From Nyssa sinensis (taxonomy: Eukaryota > Streptophyta > Magnoliopsida > Cornales > Nyssaceae): 64,000 bases of DNA. Numbering within the stretch: the stretch's first letter is position 1; every line of letters starts with the position of its first letter. A program made the translations under genes and the position numbers. The notes under the pieces were generated by a model. It had not been told where the DNA came from, ran no database searches, and saw only the letters and a program-made list of their open reading frames with translations. The stretch lies in contig CM018048.1 of assembly GCA_008638375.1 (NCBI GenBank), forward strand, positions 51,221,675 through 51,285,674, given 5' to 3'. This document shows positions 1 through 12,640 of the stretch, in pieces.

Positions 1-2640
1 TCTACAGACTTTGTTGAATAATTATGATATGAGGCCATTCTATTAACTCCAAAAATAAAAGGAGTAAAAATGCAAATATAAAATTAATCAAATGCTTTGA
101 CCTGCCCCTATTTTTGGGATTAATCTAGAGGCTCATGTTTTAGTTGAATTAAAAATGGAGAATGATAATAATGACTATTTGGTAATACACACCCTTAACC
201 AAGAAATTTTTTTTTTTTTTTCAGCTTTATGTTGGATTAGGATTTTTTCTAACGAGTAGAAGTGTAATATATTAACAAGATGCCTGAGGTACGGTTAGGA
301 ATCAGGAGAGTAAAAGTGTCGTTTTTAAAATTATGTCGAGTTCAAGGGATGGTTATCCTGTCTGGATTGTATTCTGTTTATATATTAAGTTTTTGTATTT
401 ATTCTTATATATACTATATTTATTAATAAATAATATTATATAAAATTAGTTTTAAAATTTTTCATATTACACTCATATTTTTTTTTCTTGTATTAATTAT
501 TTTGGTAAAAAGAAAATAATTTACTTATCAAAATAAAAGTTGTAACTTATTTAAAAAAATACATATATCGAAGTTCAGGACAAGACAGGATAAAGTCGAA
601 AAATATAAATGGGATTGGGATCGGAGTCAGGATAAACCTTTAAACGGGGCAAGACGAGGTCAGAATTAGGGAATATAAACAGGTAAGGGTCGGGTTGGGA
701 AAATGTTATGTTGTTCTACATTCGTCCCGTTACCATTCCTAAGTTCGGATCTTTGCACTTGTATTATATAAAAAAAGAGAATCATACATCTAATCCTTCT
801 TAAATAAAAACTTTGTACATTAAGTTAGTCAGTTTTTGAGTGGATGACTACAAAATAATGAAGCCAAAAGAAAAAAAAAAAGGATAAGATATTGGTACAA
901 AATATTTTATTAATAGAAATTCCAATGTATGCAGGATATTGTAAAATATTGTGTTTCTAACGTGTATATATTTCCATTTCAGCATTTATGTTGCAGCACG
1001 TGAACGTATTGTACGTGCATGCAACAGAACTAGTATATATTTGTGTGTATGCTTTAGTTACTAGCTACAGGCAAAGTACTTTCACAATTAACTCCTACAT
1101 TCTGAATAATTTCTCATATGGAAGAGCTTCTTGAACAATTTTTCTTGTGCTTTTCTCTAACACACAAATTTTCTCAAGTATGTAATTCTTTTTTCTACAT
1201 TGTCACATCCAAGGATGGAGCTTAGCGGTGGCCGGAGCAAGTTGTAAGCTTTTCCAAAATTTGACCCAAAAAAAAAAGAATTTACTAGTAAAAATTAGTC
1301 ATTTTACTCTATCCTAATTTTTACTTTTCATTTATCATTTTTTATCTTAAAATTTCAACTCAATCCAAAACTTTTTTCTTAATTTTTTCAATTTTTTCTA
1401 AAATTTTGACCTAACTCAAAAAAATTTACTAACATTTTTTTAGAAATTATTTTAAGTCTCCCAAAAAAATTTCTGTTAGAATGTCACCAATATTATGCCA
1501 TCTCTAATAGTTTAAATCTTTTGAATCATTGGTAATTTGAATTAGTATAAGAACAGTAAAAAGCTTCTCTTATAATAGATCTAATTCCGAGGATTCTTAA
1601 GTTCAAGTATTTTTCTGTTAATTCGGTGTAAAATTTGTACTCCTTCACCATCTTCAAGTTTCGTATTTTGTTATTGTATATATCTATTTCTCCGTATACT
1701 CTGTAATCACCTCTAGATGACTCACCACATTGTTTCTAACGGCGTTAAACTATGTAAAATCTTATTTTTCCTTCGCTTGTTTTCTCTTTATGGCTTTCTT
1801 CTTTGTACACTTGCAAAAGTTCTCACTCTTTGGGTTTGTAATGTCATATAATTAATTAGTTCAGTTCCTTTCCATCCAATACTGAGTTTGGCCATTTTGC
1901 TAAAATCCAAAATCCTCCATGATTTTCTTTTGGTTTTTTTTTTTTCTTGATTTAGTTATTGTAGGTGTCAAATCAGGGCTGGCCATAGTGATTGGCGGCA
2001 ACTATGAGAGAAAATGATAATGAAAGAGATGGTGATTAATTACCCTAATAACAAAGAGATTGTGTGGTTAAACATAACAATAAAACTATGGAATTAATCC
2101 GCGGCATGAAACAAATTTTCAATACGACTGTGATACTAAATTGTTGTCGGTGGAAAATAGATTAATAAATACAAGACAAATGAGTGAAAACAGAGAAACG
2201 AAAATTGAATGGAAAAAAAAAAAGGATTTTCTGCCATGAAAGCTTAAGAAGGACGAATATGAGACATGAGATACGGATACGATACGATACGACTTGCAGA
2301 TATGTTATTTTTTAAAAAAGTAGAATACGGATACGTTAAGGACGCGTTAAATATATATATATATATATATATTTTATTTTTTTTATAATTATATAATAAA
2401 ATTTTAATATTATTTTAATTAAAATTGACATAAAAATATACAAATTTAAAAAATATTATTAAATTATTAAAATAACAAAGTTATTAAATAAAAATTAATA
2501 AGTTTTTTCATTTAATCATTAACATTCATAATTCAAGTCTCCAAACACGTGTCTAAAAATGTTTGAAAATATTAGTGTATAAAAATATCAATATCCGACA
2601 TATATTTGATACGAACACGTAAATCAAAATAGAGTATATG
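1..2640. other. AT-rich intergenic region upstream of subtilase A
   Basis: I see no supportable gene here. The stretch around 1800-1920 is recognisably related to the region about 1 kb upstream of gene B (around 12010-12130), so the paralogy of A and B extends far into their upstream sequence. A run of AT dinucleotides lies near 2350-2372. The segment around 280-745 resembles decayed non-autonomous transposon sequence, but I could not define its ends. Confidence 0.6.
2270..2640. repeat. Dispersed repeat copy (ATACGGATACG family)
   Basis: This segment begins with repeated ATACG units and continues into an AT-rich body with the phrases ATAACAAAGTTATTAAATAA and TTTTTCATTTAATCATTAA. The same body recurs near 54150-54420 and twice in tandem at 61013-61295. 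It is a copy of one non-autonomous repeat family dispersed through the window. The ends are not sharply defined here. Confidence 0.6.
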
Positions 2641-2727
2641 CAAATTATAGATGAAAGCAATCAGGTTGCAGCTCAAAAAATTTCACAGTGGGCTCAACGA
2701 ACTAGTTAAATATTTTCAGATGGTCAA

Positions 2728-2754
2728 ATATATATATATATATATATATATATA
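2728..2754. repeat. (AT)n microsatellite
   Basis: An uninterrupted run of AT dinucleotides of about 27 bases lies roughly 420 bp upstream of the subtilase A start codon. Confidence 0.95.
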
Positions 2755-2764
2755 ATTCCAAATG

Positions 2765-3177
2765 GATAAACCGAAAACAACAGTTGGCACTTGGAACTAT
2801 AGCAGTCTGCGAGACACAAACTCCAAAACAAATACTTCATTATCATAAGATTAATCGCCGTTTTGTACTTAACAGAATGGATTAACGGGTACTACCAAGC
2901 CCTAATAATCGCAAAATTCAGTTTGTTTTAACTCTTCTTAGCTGTCCACTTGTCATTTTTGTCAAAACACCCTTGAGCCTTCAATCACACAAAAATTACC
3001 TAATTCACAATTTTCTGACGCCGGCTATCGTCGAAACCAACACGCTCTCTGTTTTTCTACATTTCTTCTTCCCGATCTTTGTTGGTCTCTCTCTAGGATT
3101 ACCCTGTATATATATACGTTTGTGGGTGGTGTAGTTTACTCAAAGCACGAGCATTCTCTAGTTTTTCATCTACTATC
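2765..3177 (+). promoter_or_regulatory. Subtilase A promoter and 5' leader
   Basis: A TATA box (TATATATATA) lies at 3107-3116, about 62 bp before the ATG. Further upstream, blocks such as AACAACAGTTGGCA (about 2776-2790) and AAGATTAATCGCCGTTTT (about 2848-2866) are shared almost unchanged with the promoters of genes B and B'. The leader ends CATCTACTATCATGG, very like the CATCTACAATCATGG of B. Conservation among paralogs suggests retained regulatory elements; the CAGTTG core fits a MYB site, but that is inference. Confidence 0.65.
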
Positions 3178-5484
3178 ATGGAGAACAAGAGATGCAAACT
3201 GATGCCAAACATGGCTTTCGTGTTTGCTCTCATTCTCATTTGCGCGTTTAACTTATATTCCGCCATCGCTCAGCAAACAGAAATTTCATCGAACAGATCT
3301 GTAGATATGGAAATTGGGTCAAGTAAAATCGATGCAAAAACGCAGAGGAGTTTAGAGACCTACATTGTCCACGTAAATCATCCCGGTGGTGGAGTCCTTT
3401 CTCAATCAGACGATCTAAAGAGCTGGTACCATTCATTCTTGCCCGCTAGCACAGCAAGCTCAAGCGAGGCCTCGTCACGCATGGTTTACACATACCATAA
3501 TGTGATATCTGGTTTCGCCGCAAGATTGTCACCGGAGGAAGCCAAAATCATGGAGAAGAAGGACGGTTTTGTGTCTGCGCGGCCCCAAAGAGTATTTCCT
3601 TTACACACAACTCATAGTCCAAACTTCTTGGGCTTGCACCAGAATTTAGGGTTTTGGAGAGGCTCCAATTATGGGAAGGGTGTGATTGTTGGGATTTTGG
3701 ACACTGGAATTACTCCAAACCATCCTTCGTTCAGCGACGAAGGAATGCCGCCTCCGCCCGCTAAATGGAAAGGGAAGTGTGAGTTCAATGGGACTGCATG
3801 TAATAACAAACTCATCGGTGCAAGGAATTTTGTGAGTGGAGAAACCGAGCCACCATTCGACGAGGAAGGACACGGCACCCACACATCCAGTACGGCTGCC
3901 GGGAATTTTGTGGAAGATGCCAATTTGTTTGGGCAGGCCAATGGCACGGCTGCTGGCATGGCGCCTCTTGCTCACTTGGCAATCTACAAAGTCTGTTCTG
4001 TGGGTTGTGCTGAAAGTGACATATTGGCTGCAATGGACACTGCTGTCGAGGACGGCGTTGATGTCCTTTCCCTTTCTCTTGGCGGACCTTCCTTTCCTTT
4101 CTATGCTGACGGCATTGCGGTGGGCGCATTTGCCGCAATCCAAAAGGGAATTTTCGTGAGCTGTTCTGCCGGTAACTCTGGTCCATATAATGCTTCATTA
4201 TCAAACGAAGCTCCATGGATTCTAACTGTTGGTGCAAGCACCATTGATAGAAGCATAAGGGCAACAGCGCTCCTCGGAAACAAAGGCGAAATTGATGGCG
4301 AGTCAATATTCCAGCCCCATGATTTCCCTCCGACTTTACTGCCTCTTGTTTACCCCGGCGCAAATGATGAAGACGCTGCATTGTGCGGCCCAGGATCGTT
4401 GAACAACACTGATGTGAAAGGAAAGGTAGTGTTGTGTGTGAGAGGTGGTGGGATTGCAAGAATTGAGAAAGGACAAACAGTGAAGGACGCCGGCGGTGCG
4501 GCCATGATTCTAATGAATGAGCAGCCTGATGGCTATAGTACGTTGGCTGATGCTCATGTTCTTCCTGCAACGCACGTGGGTTACGAGTATGGAGAACTCA
4601 TCCAAGGCTACATAAATTCAACCTCTTCGCCTACCGCTACAATCTTGTTTAAAGGAACTGTCATTGGAGTAGATTATGCTCCAATGGTTTCTTCCTTCTC
4701 GTCGAGAGGCCCCAACTGGCAAAGCCCTGGCATTTTGAAACCAGACATCATCGGCCCTGGTGTGAGCATTCTAGCAGCATGGCCAGTCTCTCTAGACAAC
4801 ACCACCGTTACAAAATCACCATTTAACATGATTTCTGGCACCTCTATGTCTTGTCCTCATCTCGGTGGCATCGCGGCTTTGCTCAAGAGCGCCCACCCTG
4901 ACTGGTCACCGGCTGCTATTAAGTCCGCAATCATGACTTCAGCTGACCTGCTAAACCTCGACAACAAGCCCATTCTCGATGAAAGATTCCTTCCTGCTGA
5001 CATATTTGCCACTGGCGCAGGCCATGTAAACCCATCAAAAGCAAGTGATCCAGGTCTTGTCTATGACATCAAACCGGATGATTACATACCTTATTTATGC
5101 GGCTTGGGCTACTCAGACCGAGAGGTTTCGATCATCGTACAACACAAGGTGAAGTGCGCTGAAGCATTAGGCATACCTGAAGCACAACTAAATTATCCTA
5201 CGTTTTCAATTGCACTTGGTGCTACTGATCAAACATATACTAGGACAGTGACAAACGTTGGCGAGGCTACTTCATCGTACACCGTGGATGTTGTTCTACC
5301 GGGTGTTGATGTGATTGTCGAGCCCGGCAAGCTAGACTTCTCAGAGGTGAACCAGGAACTGACATATAAAGTGACATTTAGCAGATCAGCAACCCCCGTG
5401 ACAACCCCTTATGTGCAAGGATATCTGGAATGGACGTCTTCTAAGCACGTTGTTAGAAGCCCGATCTCTGTTAAGTTAGAGTGA
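3178..5484 (+). CDS. Subtilisin-like serine protease A (SBT1 / P69-like), intact, intronless
   Basis: The gene encodes a 768-residue secreted subtilase (peptidase family S8). Residues 1-31 look like a signal peptide with a hydrophobic core ([12 protein letters not shown]). An I9 propeptide spans about 60-146, starting at TYIVHV and ending near the [10 protein letters not shown] junction where the mature enzyme should start. Catalytic Asp175 (ILDTG), His232 (GHGTHT), oxyanion Asn333 (AGNSGP) and Ser556 (GTSMSCPH) are all present. A protease-associated domain is inserted between His and Ser (about 385-475), and a fibronectin-III-like domain fills about 665-768. The length is normal for plant subtilases. 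The start follows a TATA box and matches the starts of B and B'. Sequence style ([18 protein letters not shown]) resembles the P69/SBT1.2 group. Substrates cannot be told from sequence. The last third of this gene was the donor of the 3' end of the chimeric pseudogene at 17187-19384. Confidence 0.96.
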   Translation: MENKRCKLMPNMAFVFALILICAFNLYSAIAQQTEISSNRSVDMEIGSSKIDAKTQRSLETYIVHVNHPGGGVLSQSDDLKSWYHSFLPASTASSSEASSRMVYTYHNVISGFAARLSPEEAKIMEKKDGFVSARPQRVFPLHTTHSPNFLGLHQNLGFWRGSNYGKGVIVGILDTGITPNHPSFSDEGMPPPPAKWKGKCEFNGTACNNKLIGARNFVSGETEPPFDEEGHGTHTSSTAAGNFVEDANLFGQANGTAAGMAPLAHLAIYKVCSVGCAESDILAAMDTAVEDGVDVLSLSLGGPSFPFYADGIAVGAFAAIQKGIFVSCSAGNSGPYNASLSNEAPWILTVGASTIDRSIRATALLGNKGEIDGESIFQPHDFPPTLLPLVYPGANDEDAALCGPGSLNNTDVKGKVVLCVRGGGIARIEKGQTVKDAGGAAMILMNEQPDGYSTLADAHVLPATHVGYEYGELIQGYINSTSSPTATILFKGTVIGVDYAPMVSSFSSRGPNWQSPGILKPDIIGPGVSILAAWPVSLDNTTVTKSPFNMISGTSMSCPHLGGIAALLKSAHPDWSPAAIKSAIMTSADLLNLDNKPILDERFLPADIFATGAGHVNPSKASDPGLVYDIKPDDYIPYLCGLGYSDREVSIIVQHKVKCAEALGIPEAQLNYPTFSIALGATDQTYTRTVTNVGEATSSYTVDVVLPGVDVIVEPGKLDFSEVNQELTYKVTFSRSATPVTTPYVQGYLEWTSSKHVVRSPISVKLE

Positions 5485-5776
5485 GGAAGAGGTAGCAGAG
5501 GGTCTAAACAAGATGAGCTTAATTTGCCAGCTAAACCCCAAATTTACTTTGATATCGTGATTGTGTGGCATAGAGTACTGTGAACTGTCTGAATTACGTA
5601 CACTGTTTTGAATAACTGATCATCTCGTTTACAATGTCTTCGATAACAAAAGGATGATAAATAAAATTGTTTTATGTTAATGATATGAGAATTTTAGAAC
5701 TTATATATTTGGCATTCTGAAAAACCAAACAGAGAATGGTGGACATTATCTATATAATTAGGATGTCTATAGTCTT

Positions 5777-5816
<40 letters not shown>

Positions 5817-6797
5817 CAATTAATTGATTTTACAATTTTTTTTTATTGTTTATTTCACTGGAAAATTTAAATAATTCTGTCGCAAAATTTTCTGCTTTTT
5901 ACCTTAATGTTATGGGCTATGGTTTGTCACCAAGCTCTCTTTTTTTATATCCAAATTAATCAACAACCAATCTTGGCAAACAGTTGAATAATAATTGACA
6001 AATAATTGAGGCATGCATGCAGGTCCAATAAAAGTAACAAGGAGGCAGCTTGAGTTCTTCAGTTGCATTTTCTTTGTTGCCTGGTGAATAGTGATGACAC
6101 AAACTCTTGCTCTTGGCTTTTATCCTCCCACCCCAACCAAAAAGAAAAAAAGGAAAGCTTCGTAAACATTGGCTGTCATTTTGAAGGAGGTCTTGGCTAA
6201 GGTGGAAGCATTTTAAAAAATTCATTAAAAATTTTTCTTCTCTCAATATCTCTGTACTTTTGGAGAATTTGGAGAACCAGCAAGATTGTGAATCAGCCGT
6301 ATCAAACATCCTTGCGATCCGTCGAACCACAATGCATACCCAACTCAGAGACAGGACTCAAACGTAAAGCTTTATTCCTGGCCTCTCTGTTCTGGGTGTT
6401 ACCAGGTTCTGTCTCTCATCTCCTATGTTGGTGGCAGGGGTTCAAATTTAAAAGAAAAATTCAGTTGATCTATTTGGAGATTGAGGAACGATGGTGTCTT
6501 TAATGATTGCCGTCCTGATTGGAATGCAGTGGTTGATGTTATTAAATTTATGGAGCAAAAATAAGATGGAGGGGAGCAACTACCGAGTCTCTGATTTTTT
6601 ATACAATCTGCAACAATTGAAGAAAGCTTTCTGATAGTAGTCCAGATGTTCAAATGGTATTGTTATGGTTATGGGATTTCTGTTCCAGCCGTTGGATGGC
6701 ATTCAAAGGAGAGCAAGCCCAGTTTTGTTTTTTTGGGTTTCCTGGAACTATGTTGGTTAGTTTATATACATGAGACTAAAGTTTCATTTCCTTGATA
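5485..6797. other. 3' flank of subtilase A, with polyadenylation signal and (GT)n repeat
   Basis: AATAAA at 5660-5665 is a plausible polyadenylation signal. A GT dinucleotide run lies at about 5785-5814. This flank is homologous to 19385-20177, and after the big insertion there, to 34850-35990 and 41560-42720. It keeps the empty sites of the hAT MITE (TTACCAGG at 6399-6406), of the Stowaway MITE (TA at 6543-6544) and of the CACTA-bearing insertion (about 6276-6281). No gene is seen. Confidence 0.85.
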
Positions 6798-7440
6798 ATC
6801 AATGTCACGACCCATAACCGGCCTATGCAGATTAGATGTTCGTGATCGGTCACTAAAGCCTTTCTTAATGATCACAATACTTTTTTCATTTCCAATCATT
6901 CAAACGCAACGAAATAAATTCTTTTTCTATTGCGGAAGAGTCAATATACCATTCAACATCAATCATTCATATATATTCCATAATAACTACAAAAATACAT
7001 GATGTAAATCTTCAAAATTTGCTGATGTCATATTCGATAAACATTCCACACTTACCAAAAGTAACTACATCACTTAATACAAAAAGGTTAATAGTTATGA
7101 GCTTTCGACTATCTTGGCTGATCTTGTTATTTCCTTACCAATATCGTTACCTGAAATGTGTTGGATAAAAATCTGTATGAACTCGACAGCTCGTGAGTAT
7201 TCTATAGCATGCTAAGGGTTTCAAAACTACTATGTAGTACATTCTGAAATGTCTATACTTATATGGAATTAGAATACATCATATCAAAGTACAACATATC
7301 AGATAATAGTATCAAAGTCATTTTCAATAAATCTCAGTTCAATCTCAATCGTAAATCAATAATCGATAACATAGCACAATCATAATAATGATTCAATAAC
7401 ATAGTATGATAATGATGAGTAGTATTATAATTCAAACATA

Positions 7441-7740
7441 GTTCGAAGTCGTTTTCAATATCAATAGTCATAGTCAAATCAACATCATAGTCTATTATTG
7501 TAACTCAATCATAGTTACGGTTCAAAGTCATTTTCAATATCAATTGTCATAGTCAAATCAACATCATAGTTCAGTATTGTAACTCGTTCACAATTACGGT
7601 CCAAAGTCGTTTTTAATAACAATAGTCATAGTTCAAAATCAACATTGTAGTTCAGTTTTGTAACTCTATCTTAGTTACGGTTCAAAGTCGTTTTCAAATT
7701 CAATAGTCATAGTTCAAAGTCAACATCATAGTTTGGTAAC
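7441..7740. repeat. Minisatellite, about 79-81 bp unit, nearly four copies, inside the LTR
   Basis: Units start at 7441, 7520, 7599 and 7680, each with the theme GTTCAAAGTCGTTTTCAATA followed by CAATAGTCATAGT and a GTAACTC...AGTTACG tail. The last copy is partial. Looser echoes of CATAGTTCAA continue to about 7820. Confidence 0.85.
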
Positions 7741-10306
7741 AATTTCATAGTCTGATAATCAAAATCGTAGTTCAATAGTTCCCAATTCGATGATTCAAAG
7801 TTCAATCATAGTTCACATTCGATATTCACAAAAATTCAAATCATTAAAATTCCCTTTTCTATGGCCAACAAATCAGAACCTCGCTGAATCAGATCAAATT
7901 CAATAATACCACCAATATATCCTGTGGTTAGGGTTCAATAAAGTCACAATCTATTCGATAATGACAAATCATAGAAGATTCTATGGCTAGCAAATTAGAA
8001 CCTCGCTGACTGAGATCAAATTCAATAATATGCCGTATCACACCGGCTCACTACCAATATATCGCAGGGTTCAATAAGGTCACAATCTATTCAATAATGA
8101 CCAATCATAGAAGGGTGTTTCATTCAACACATCAAAATCATATCTAAAATCAATAACATCAATAACAATATCGATTATTCAAATAAGAGTTCCATATTTA
8201 GTCTTTAGTTAAACAGTTTAGAAATTGGTAAGAAAAACTGTATAGTATCATGAGTATTTTATAGAATATGTTCTTGAATCAGAAGGAAAGACAATATGGA
8301 TATCAATGGGTCATTTAAAACATATACTAGGTACAATGTAATTGTTAACAAGTTATAAGGAAATGGCAAACTCAATAAGTCATTCAAATCGATATCAAAT
8401 GAAAAGAGTCTATCAAATCGATATCAAATGGAAAGAGTCTATTTTCAAATCATAAAAGAGTTTAATATTTATATCTATAATGAAAATCCACCTTAACATG
8501 GTATGAAAATACTCACTTGAAGTCCCAAAAGCTAATCCAAAAATCATTCCTTAACGAGGGTCCCTATAATCACAATTCAAGATCTTGTTAACTTTTCGTT
8601 TAAAGCATCACACAATTCAATTGTTAATTTTAGAGCTCTCTCTATTCCAATTACCCTCTCCCTGTAGCTTTATTAAGTCTTAGGAGCGCGTTGGTCACTT
8701 TTTAGTTTGTTACCGGATCTTATTTTTCTCAAAAAGATGTCATCGTTAGGTTTAAAGTGTCAAAGATAATTATTTTAGACTTTTCTAGATCTAAATTTGC
8801 GTATTTATAATTTATTTTAAGCCTAGGACATTTTTGTGATTTTATATTTTTACGTGTCATATTTTTTGGTACTTCGTTTGCTAAAATGGACTCTACCGTT
8901 GAGTCCGAATTATCCAAAATAGTCAAGATGGACTACCTTTTATGTTCAACTGGCCCTGGGTATCATTAGGGGTAAAATGGTAATTTTATATTTCACGTGT
9001 CTTAATTTTTGGGACTTAATTTTACAAATCGGACTCTACCGTTGAGTCCGGAATGCCCAAAAACATCGAGTTACACTATTCTTTTATTTTATTTGGAATT
9101 CATTTGGCTAGTTTTTGGCTTAGGGATGTTTTGACAATTTTCTTAATTTAAAAAGGATTTAAAATTAATTTTTAATTAATTGTCTAGGTAACTTCATAAT
9201 TAACCGAAAGTTAGGGGGGTCAAAATGAGATTTTTAGAAACTGTTAAGTAAATCGTCAGGTTCAGTCCCAATTCAATTGGGCCGGTTCGGTTTGGTCAAG
9301 AGCCAAAGGGCTCAATTCTGTTGACTGCGTCAGCATGACATCACTATGACGTCAACAGTCATTTATTGAAACGGCATCGTTCAGCTTATTTCTAGGACCT
9401 GATTTGAACGGGTCAGGACCCCGACCCAAGACCCGACCCATGACCCGAGCCGAACAGTGTCGTCTTCCCCATCACGACTGCCACTGTTCATCCGAAACTC
9501 TAGAATTTTTCTTCGTCATTTCGTCAATTTTTTAGCTAGGTTTTTTCACTGTTTTCGATCCAAACATTTCCTAGGGGTTAAAGGAAAACTTTAGCATTGG
9601 TTTTATGATTTGTAATGGATCAAACATCTATTTCGAAGGGCGATGCTTGATTCGGATAATAGGCTGGTTCATGGTTGTTCCTTGCTGAAAATCAACGGGG
9701 TTGGGCTTGTTGAAACCATATCATTGTAGGGTTTCATATTCCATTCAAAAAAACCAAGGTTGGAGCTCAAATGGTGGAGTGGATTTGGGTGGCCGTAACC
9801 TGCAACTCGATTTTTCGGGTTGTTCTTTTTGGACATTTGGTCACGGACCAACCTTTCTGTGACGCTCATAGGTTCTAGTTCAAGTCCCAACACAAGGAAA
9901 TGAGTCTCATGCAAGTTGGTTCAGACCGAGCTCCCAAGGTCATCAATGGTGGTTGGTTCGGCCAATGTGGATTCTTGGGTCTTATTCAACTTATATGTTC
10001 CATTTTCTTTCATCCCCTAAATTTCAAATGCATGCACGAACCTAGTGTGTTAAAATAGTAGCTAAAAGAATGAGGATTGTAAAGAGAGAAAACTCCAGGG
10101 TTTGAACTTTTACCTTCAATGGCAAATTCTTTCTCTCTCTTCCTTGCTTCGATTTGAGCCCCTCCAGTGTTCCTAGGGTTTGGTTTGATTTGCATGCAGC
10201 CCTCCTTTCCCTTCTTCTTCTCTTCTTCACTCTAGCTCGCCCACCTTACCCGACTCTTGATTTGTTCAGATCACACACTCTCACTCAAGGCTGTTCAGCC
10301 ATGCAC

Positions 10307-10308
<2 letters not shown>

Positions 10309-10344
<36 letters not shown>
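10309..10344. repeat. (CA)n microsatellite
   Basis: A CA dinucleotide run of about 35 bases within the LTR. Confidence 0.95.
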
Positions 10345-10346
<2 letters not shown>

Positions 10347-10564
10347 TCAGTCCTTTAGGCGTTCCTTCACGCAACCCACACCCTAGGTGAAAAACCATCA
10401 TGGTGTCATATATATATATATATGTATATATATGGCTGCACGAAACATGATTGGTGGATGTAGTGGTCCAATGAGATCGAGGTTGTCACCTCAATTTTTG
10501 AGCATTCCACATTTGAGACATTACATGACATATATACATATCTTATGTATATTATAGTACACAA

Positions 10565-10690
10565 GTGCTTGTAGCCAAGTGGTAAATTTTTTGGGAATAA
10601 GTTTCTTACCTATTTTGGGTCAAGGGTTCAAATCTCATGGGTTGCACCTTTGGTTCAATTTTCTTATTTTTCCTTATGCCTCGTTTGGGA
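10565..10690 (+). mobile_element. Possible tRNA-derived SINE-like fragment inside the LTR
   Basis: TAGCCAAGTGGTAA (about 10575) resembles a pol III A box and GGGTTCAAATCTC (about 10624) a B box, in the right order. I could not find a target duplication or clear ends, so it may be chance or a fragment. Confidence 0.3.
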
Positions 10691-10884
10691 ATTTAATTAT
10701 TTGTTTTATTTTATTTTATTTTAATTTTATTTAATTTTATTTATTTATTTATTTATTTATTTTTATTATTATTTTTTATATCAAGGTTTAATTTTTCGTA
10801 AATTCTTATTTTGCTTTCGTCAAATTTTTAATACCAAATTAGTAACTTAATTTTTCAATAAATGGGCCAGGGTGTTACAATCAA

Positions 10885-12640
10885 GGGTTTTGAAAAAAGC
10901 TCACTTTTTGAGTTTTGGGTGCATTTTTCTTTTATAGATCAATCAAGGGTATCCTGAGTCAGCTTATGCAGATCAGACTAATTCTCTTTTTCATGACAGT
11001 CAAGTCGTTCACGCACACCAGATTAAGTCATATTTTCCATGACAATCAAACTCACTCTTTTAAGCTTTAATTGCCAATAATTAAAAGAAAGTAAGCTCGA
11101 ACACAAAATACTTAAATTTTATCTTTAATATATGTACCCTTCCACCACAGTCCAAGTGATGATTTTGGGTACAATCTGACATAGACTAGCAGTGGTACAT
11201 TAGATGATAAGGAATTTACTGTGTCAATCTAAAGTTGGGATTTATTTTGTTGTTGCTTACTGTAATTTATTTGGTTGTTTCTTTATTGGGATTGGCATCT
11301 TTCCAATTCTCTTGTTTTCCTCTCTCTCTTTGGTTTTGAGCTTAGCACATGATGTCAATCTAATTAAAATAAGACTTGCAAGTAATATTGTTGGTTAGCT
11401 CTTAACCTCTATTGATGTAATTTTTCTACCTTTTGTACTGATTTGATTACATTAATAATTTTTTTTTTTTGCTTATAAAAAATGTTAATTAATACTTTGT
11501 TTCAATAAAAGTATTTATAATATTAATTAATAAAGAGATAAAATATTTGTATATGTACTTTCATATATTTCATTTGTGACATATAACTTAGTAATTATAT
11601 TTATTAATCTTGTATGAATGAATTCAAAAATATTATAAATGAAAAAAACTATGACATAAACAAGCATAGAAAATACAACTTCTTTGATTTTTAAAGAAAG
11701 TAGGAGTTTTTTTTTAAGTCCCAAGTTAAATATTATAGGTATTTTTACGTAAAAGATTAGATATATTATCATTGAAAAGTTATATAAAAGGTCTTCTTTT
11801 TGTATGAAAAATTATATGCATATAGGAAATATTTTTTGATTAATAAAAATATGAAAAGTAATAATTCTAATAATTAAATTTTTTTTAACTTTTATATTTA
11901 TTAATTATAAAAGAATTGACTGTAAAATTAGAATAAAAGAATCAACTTACATTATTTATTTACTATGTAAATCCTGTTTATCTATTTTTTTGCCTGTTTT
12001 TCTATCTCTTGTTTTCTTCATCATCCACTTACAAGTTCTCTCCATGGGTTCATAATTTCTTATAATTAGTACAGCTCCTTTCAATCCATTAGCTAGTATT
12101 GAGAATGGTAATTTGCAAAAATCCAAAACATTCAAAACCCTATAAACTCGATTAATAATATTCTCTCATTTAAACAACATTCTTAATTTTTTTAAAATAC
12201 AAAAATAACATGTTACTTATGGAATAAGATTGGCTTAATTCATCTCGAAAAAGGTAAAATAACTTTTAGTGACAAAGTCAGCTATTGAACAATTCCAATT
12301 TATTAGTAAATCAAATATTTAATTAAGTAAACAAATAATTATATTAATGACTAGATGATGAGTTTTTTTGTAAGTCCGGTATATTATATAATTTTATGTC
12401 TTTATAATTATATTTTATTAAATAAAATAAATTATATAATTTTATGTCTTTATAATTATATTTTATTATATATATTATATTTTATTAAATAAAATAAATT
12501 ATATCACACGTGATAAAATATATTGAGAGGAGTAAATTTAACCGTCACTGTACCTAGCGAACCATTTAAGAATTTTCCGTTGACATACCATAAGAGTGAC
12601 TGGTCTATAAAAGTTTTAAATTGACAACAAATCAAAAACA
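10885..12640. repeat. B-type upstream region (first of three copies)
   Basis: This AT-rich region has no supportable gene. About 11150-12909 is closely repeated at 36310-38072 and, with deletions and a rearrangement, at 43040-44685. A small open frame of 64 codons at 11204-11398 recurs in all three copies, but only because the whole segment is duplicated. An AT-rich stretch at about 12390-12500 contains internal duplications of TTTATGTCTTTATAATTATA whose copy number differs between the three copies. Confidence 0.85.

Larger units (their letters stand above)
6803..10879. mobile_element. Solo LTR (about 4.1 kb) with 5-bp target duplication ATCAA
   Basis: The element begins TGTCACGACCC and ends GGGTGTTACA, the TG...CA borders of a plant LTR. 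It is flanked by ATCAA at 6798-6802 and 10880-10884. The paralogous segment after the chimeric gene (about 36020-36045) has the uninterrupted site. No second LTR, gag or pol reading frame is visible, so it is a solo LTR or a non-coding long-terminal derivative. The length suggests a Ty3/Gypsy lineage with long LTRs (Tat/Ogre-like); that assignment is inference. It holds a minisatellite (7441-7740), a CA microsatellite and TATA-like runs near 10411-10433. Confidence 0.85.

Noticed and set aside
3646..4570. Long minus-strand open frames inside gene A (and equivalents in B, B', C, C')
   Set aside because: They are antisense shadows of the conserved subtilase coding sequence; they recur only because the genes are paralogs, and show no family signature.
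11204..11398. 64-codon frame conserved in three places (also 36359 and 43092)
   Set aside because: Conservation is explained by duplication of the whole segment; flanking non-coding DNA is equally conserved.
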